DNA of 8,414 nt, taken from NCBI GenBank assembly GCA_937907435.1, contig CALCIA010000102.1, forward strand, positions 1-8,414, written 5' to 3'. Below the pieces are notes generated by a model that was given only the letters and a program-made list of their open reading frames with translations, did no database searches and had not been told where the DNA came from. This document shows, piece after piece, positions 6,230 through 8,414 of the stretch. A program made the translations under genes and the position numbers. Each line of letters opens with the position of its first letter. Within the stretch, counting starts at the first letter, position 1. Source of the stretch: an uncultured Actinomycetes bacterium. GTDB lineage: Bacteria > Actinomycetota > Thermoleophilia > Solirubrobacterales > 70-9.

Positions 6230-6785
6230 GTTTCCCGAGCTGGCGGTGCCGCGGCCGGCGGCGGAGCGGCTGGCGGCGGCGGAAGCCGAGCACGAGGCGG
6301 AGCTGGACGCGGCGCGGGCCGCGGGCTACGAGGAAGGGCTGGCGGCCGGGCGGGCCGAGGTGAGCGCGGCGGCGCGGGCGCTGGCGAGCGCGGCGGCGCG
6401 GCTCGACGAGGCGAGCGCGGCGGCGGCCGGGGCCGCCGAGCCGGTCGCGGTGGCGCTGGCGCTGCGGATCGCGGAGAAGGTGCTGGGCGGGGAGCTCGAG
6501 GCGCGGCCGGAGGTGGTGCTGGACGTGGTGCGCGGGGCGCTCCGCCGGCTCACCGAGCCCCTTCCCGCCACCTTGCTCGTGAACCCCGAGGACGCCGAGC
6601 TGGTGCGCGCCTCGATCGCCGACTTCAGCGTCGAGCACGGTGGCGAGCTGAGCGTGCGCGAGGAGCGCCGGATCGAGCGCGGCGGCTGCGTGGTGAGCAC
6701 GCAGGCGGGCGAGATCGATGCTCAGATCACGGCGCAGCTGGAGCGCGTTGCGAAGGTTGTTGCTCGAGGGACGGGGACGGCGTGA
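6213..6785 (+). CDS. fliH: Flagellar export ATPase regulator FliH
   Basis: FliH is the peripheral stalk-like regulator that binds FliI and docks it to the export gate and C-ring. The 190-residue protein has an N-terminal charged helix, a GxxxGxxxG run GYEEGLAAG (38-46) typical of FliH, an Ala-rich helix to about 90, and a conserved C-terminal domain with ERGGCVVSTQAGEIDAQI (155-172), as in FliH/SctL proteins. The ATG at 6213 is inside the fliG 3' end (17-base overlap), with a weak GAGG upstream. The N-terminus has Phe5 and Phe7 rather than the pair of Trp residues that anchor Salmonella FliH. The last five residues (GTGTA) and the TGA stop are encoded by the left arm of the palindrome at 6770-6843, so the ancestral C-terminus may have been different. 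Confidence 0.92.
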   Translation: MNSSFEFPELAVPRPAAERLAAAEAEHEAELDAARAAGYEEGLAAGRAEVSAAARALASAAARLDEASAAAAGAAEPVAVALALRIAEKVLGGELEARPEVVLDVVRGALRRLTEPLPATLLVNPEDAELVRASIADFSVEHGGELSVREERRIERGGCVVSTQAGEIDAQITAQLERVAKVVARGTGTA

Positions 6786-6843
6786 CCCTCTCCGGACGCG
6801 CCTTCGGCGCTGAGTGTCCGGAGAAGGTCACGCCGTCCCCGTC
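6770..6843. repeat. Near-perfect 74-base palindrome across the fliH stop and fliI start
   Basis: Bases 6770-6797 pair with 6816-6843: 18 bp, one C/A mismatch (6788/6825), then 9 bp. The apical region 6798-6815 contains a further GCGCC-TTC-GGCGC hairpin at 6798-6810. The element contains the fliH TGA stop (6783-6785) and the putative fliI GTG start (6782-6784), which would be base-paired in the RNA. No U-tract follows, so it is not a standard terminator. Size, perfection and position suggest a REP/MITE-like palindromic element, or a regulatory structure controlling fliI translation or mRNA processing. The structure is certain from sequence; origin and role are inferred. Confidence 0.85.
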
Positions 6844-8230
6844 AACCGGCGCGCTGCGGGGGGCGGAGGCCGCGGTCGACCGGGCGGATTTCGTGGTGCG
6901 GCGGGGACGAGTCCGGGACGTGATCGGGCTGATCATCGAGGCCAGCGGCCTGGAGGCGGAGGTCGGCGAGGTCTGCCTGATCGAGACCGGGCGTGACCGG
7001 CCGCCGGTGCCCGCCGAGGTGGTGGGGTTCCGCGATTCGCGCACGCTCTTGATGCCGCTCGGCGAGATGAGCGGGATCGGGCCGGGCAAGCCGGTCGCCG
7101 CCGAGGGCGAGGCCTTCCGCGTGCCGGTCGGCGAGGCGATGCTCGGCAAGGTGGTCGACGCCTTCGGGCGGCCGCTCGACGGCTCGGCGCTGCACGCCGG
7201 CGGCACCCGCTCGGCCTCCGCCGACCCGCCCGAGCCGCTCGGCCGGCCGCGGATCGAGAAGCGCCTCGCGCTCGGGGTGCGGGCGCTCGACGCCTTCGTC
7301 CCCTGCGGCCAGGGCCAGCGGCTCGGCATCTTCGCCGGCTCCGGCGTCGGCAAGTCCTCGCTGCTGGGGATGATCGCCCGCTCGACCTCGGCCGACGTCA
7401 ACGTGATCGCCCTGGTCGGCGAGCGCGGCCGTGAGGTGCGCGAGTTCGTCGAGCGTGATCTGGGCGCGGCGCTGGAGCGCAGCGTCGTCGTCGTCGCCAC
7501 CTCCGACCAGCCGGCGCTGGTGCGGATCAAGGCCGCCTTCGCGGCGACCGCGATCGCCGAGCACTTCCGCGACCAGGGCGCCGACGTGCTGCTGATGATG
7601 GACTCGGTGACCCGCTTCGCGATGGCCCAGCGCGAGGTCGGCCTGGCGATCGGCGAGCCGCCCGCGACGCGCGGCTACACCCCCAGCGTCTTCGCCCTCC
7701 TCCCCCGCCTCCTGGAGCGCGCGGGCACCAGTCCCGAGGGCTCGATCACCGGCCTCTACACCGTGCTGGTCGACGGCGACGACATGAACGAGCCGATCGC
7801 CGACGCGGTCCGCTCGATCCTCGACGGCCACGTCGTCCTCAGCCGCGATCTCGCCCACGCCAACCACTACCCGGCGATCGACGTCCTCGCCAGCGTCTCC
7901 CGCCTGACCACCGAGATCCAGCCGCCCGACTCGATCGCCGCCGCCGCCGAGCTCCGCCGCCTGATGGCCGCCTACCGCGACAAGGAGGACCTGATCGCGA
8001 TCGGCGCCTACCAACCCGGCGGCGACCCCACCGTCGACACCGCGATCGCCCTCCGCCCCGACCTAGACGCCCTCCTCCGCCAACGCCCCGACGAGCGCTC
8101 CGACCTCGCCGAGGCCGACCAGCGCCTGACGCAACTGGCGAGCGCCGCCACCCAGTCCCCACCACCCGAAGAGCCGCCCCCGGAGACCTCGCCCCCCGTC
8201 GAAGTCCTCCCGCCGCCGACGCTGGCGTAG
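6782..8230 (+). CDS. fliI: Flagellum-specific export ATPase FliI
   Basis: FliI is the hexameric ATPase of the flagellar type III export apparatus, energising or gating export of rod, hook and filament subunits. Visible signatures: Walker A GSGVGKS (186-192), the catalytic-glutamate region VGERGREVREF (212-222), Walker B VLLMMD (269-274), and the export-ATPase block RGYTPSVFALLPRLLER (297-313). LVDGDDMNEPIAD follows (329-341), with a likely arginine finger R374 in SVSRL. At 482 residues it is longer than the usual 435-440. About 22 extra N-terminal residues come from the palindrome at 6770-6843, and a Pro/Glu-rich tail follows residue 458. GTG 6782 overlaps the fliH stop and gives the longest frame; GTG 6893 or 6896 are in-frame alternatives that would trim the N-domain by about 11 residues compared with Bacillus FliI. 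Function is certain; the start is not. Confidence 0.96.
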   Translation: MTLSGRAFGAECPEKVTPSPSTGALRGAEAAVDRADFVVRRGRVRDVIGLIIEASGLEAEVGEVCLIETGRDRPPVPAEVVGFRDSRTLLMPLGEMSGIGPGKPVAAEGEAFRVPVGEAMLGKVVDAFGRPLDGSALHAGGTRSASADPPEPLGRPRIEKRLALGVRALDAFVPCGQGQRLGIFAGSGVGKSSLLGMIARSTSADVNVIALVGERGREVREFVERDLGAALERSVVVVATSDQPALVRIKAAFAATAIAEHFRDQGADVLLMMDSVTRFAMAQREVGLAIGEPPATRGYTPSVFALLPRLLERAGTSPEGSITGLYTVLVDGDDMNEPIADAVRSILDGHVVLSRDLAHANHYPAIDVLASVSRLTTEIQPPDSIAAAAELRRLMAAYRDKEDLIAIGAYQPGGDPTVDTAIALRPDLDALLRQRPDERSDLAEADQRLTQLASAATQSPPPEEPPPETSPPVEVLPPPTLA

Positions 8231-8248
8231 CGGGGGATGGTGGCTGGT

Positions 8249-8272
8249 GGGTGGGACGGGGGACGGGTAGGG
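8249..8272 (+). other. G-quadruplex motif after fliI
   Basis: Five G-tracts in 24 bases, G3-T-G3-AC-G5-AC-G3-TA-G3, with loops of only one or two bases. This satisfies the standard four-tract rule with very short loops, predicting a stable parallel quadruplex in the coding strand and the fliI 3' transcript. It starts 18 bases after the TAG stop. It may act in 3'-end formation or pausing, but folding has not been shown. Confidence 0.6.
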
Positions 8273-8279
8273 ACGAGGA

Positions 8280-8372
8280 CCCGCAAGCTGTCGCCCGGGA
8301 AGGTCCAGGCCCCGCAAGCTGTCGCCCGGGAGGGACGGGGCCCCGCAGGCGGGAGCCCGGGGGAAGGACGCG
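8280..8372 (+). repeat. Three 31-bp tandem repeats downstream of fliI
   Basis: Units start at 8280, 8311 and 8342. Units 1 and 2 share their first 21 bases (CCCGCAAGCTGTCGCCCGGG plus A) and about 27/31 overall. Unit 3 is diverged: 16 of the first 20 positions match, with the CAAGCTGT core replaced by CAGGCGGG. Each unit has CCCG and a CCCGGG block that can form a short stem. The CAAGCTGT core resembles the CAGGCTGT in the loop of the hairpin that follows. No coding potential is apparent. Confidence 0.8.
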
Positions 8373-8376
8373 CCCC

Positions 8377-8414
8377 TCTCGCCACGGCCCGGGCAGGCTG
8401 TGGCCGTGGCGAGA
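8377..8414 (+). terminator. Perfect 13-bp hairpin with 12-base loop downstream of fliI
   Basis: TCTCGCCACGGCC (8377-8389) is the exact reverse complement of 8402-8414, with loop CGGGCAGGCTGT at 8390-8401. It is the first strong hairpin after the fliI stop, 146 bases downstream, and probably marks the end of the flgB-fliI operon or an RNA processing point. A U-tract, if any, lies beyond the window. The loop differs at one base from the loop of the hairpin at 1-36 read in its own transcript sense. The structure is certain; the terminator role is inferred. Confidence 0.7.

Noticed and set aside
6770..6843. Palindrome as a normal intrinsic terminator
   Set aside because: No T-run follows (AACCGGCGCG), and it would cut fliI off from its operon while overlapping its start codon.
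6842..8014. Antisense open frame opposite fliI
   Set aside because: Repetitive Gly/Asp/Arg/Leu composition, no domain, fully covered by the conserved ATPase on the other strand.
8280..8372. Tandem repeats as a CRISPR array
   Set aside because: Units are directly abutting without unique spacers of spacer length, only three copies, and no cas genes are present.
1..8414. The two end hairpins as terminal inverted repeats of one transposon
   Set aside because: Only the 12-base loops are related; the stems differ entirely, there is no transposase, and the content is a housekeeping flagellar operon. The fact that they fall at the window edges may reflect how the window was cut.

Overview
The window is GC-rich (about 70 percent by eye) and holds one end of a flagellar gene cluster. 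Seven genes, flgB-flgC-fliE-fliF-fliG-fliH-fliI, run left to right on the + strand from 2504 to 8230. Neighbours overlap by 1 to 17 bases or are separated by one base, so they read as a single operon. A long PAS-GAF-GGDEF-EAL cyclic-di-GMP signalling gene runs divergently on the - strand (2354 to 54). The base composition, GTG starts, the FliA/WhiG-like promoter and the FliI/FliG sequence style suggest a flagellated high-GC Gram-positive, possibly Thermoleophilia (the Conexibacter/Solirubrobacter/Patulibacter group). The lineage is an inference and was not tested.

Layout. Bases 1-36 are a perfect 12-bp hairpin just past the 3' end of the cyclic-di-GMP gene. Bases 54-2354 are that gene. The 149-base divergent region 2355-2503 holds a near-consensus sigma-28 promoter for the flagellar operon (TAAA-N15-GCCGATGA) and a weaker sigma-28-like match facing the other way. 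Next come the proximal rod proteins (FlgB, FlgC), the rod adaptor (FliE), the MS ring (FliF), the rotor switch protein (FliG), and the export-ATPase regulator and ATPase (FliH, FliI). A 74-base near-perfect palindrome (6770-6843) sits across the fliH stop and fliI start. The 184-base tail 8231-8414 has no gene; it contains a strong G-quadruplex motif, three 31-base tandem repeats and a perfect 13-bp hairpin.

How it fits together. The operon encodes the base of the flagellum in roughly its order of assembly, plus two of the three soluble export components. FliJ is not visible. The divergent protein keeps its GGDEF, inhibitory-site and EAL residues and probably sets cyclic-di-GMP in step with motility, as the FliA-dependent phosphodiesterase PdeH/YhjH does in E. 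coli.

The most unusual signals are non-coding. (1) The hairpins at the two ends of the window have unrelated stems but share a 12-base loop (11/12 identical), and both loops are in the same orientation relative to the gene transcribed into them. A related core also occurs in the tandem repeats. This looks like a conserved-loop 3'-end element. (2) The palindrome at the fliH/fliI junction supplies the last five FliH residues, the fliH stop, the fliI GTG start and about 20 to 22 extra N-terminal FliI residues, as if a REP/MITE-like element had inserted exactly at the gene junction.
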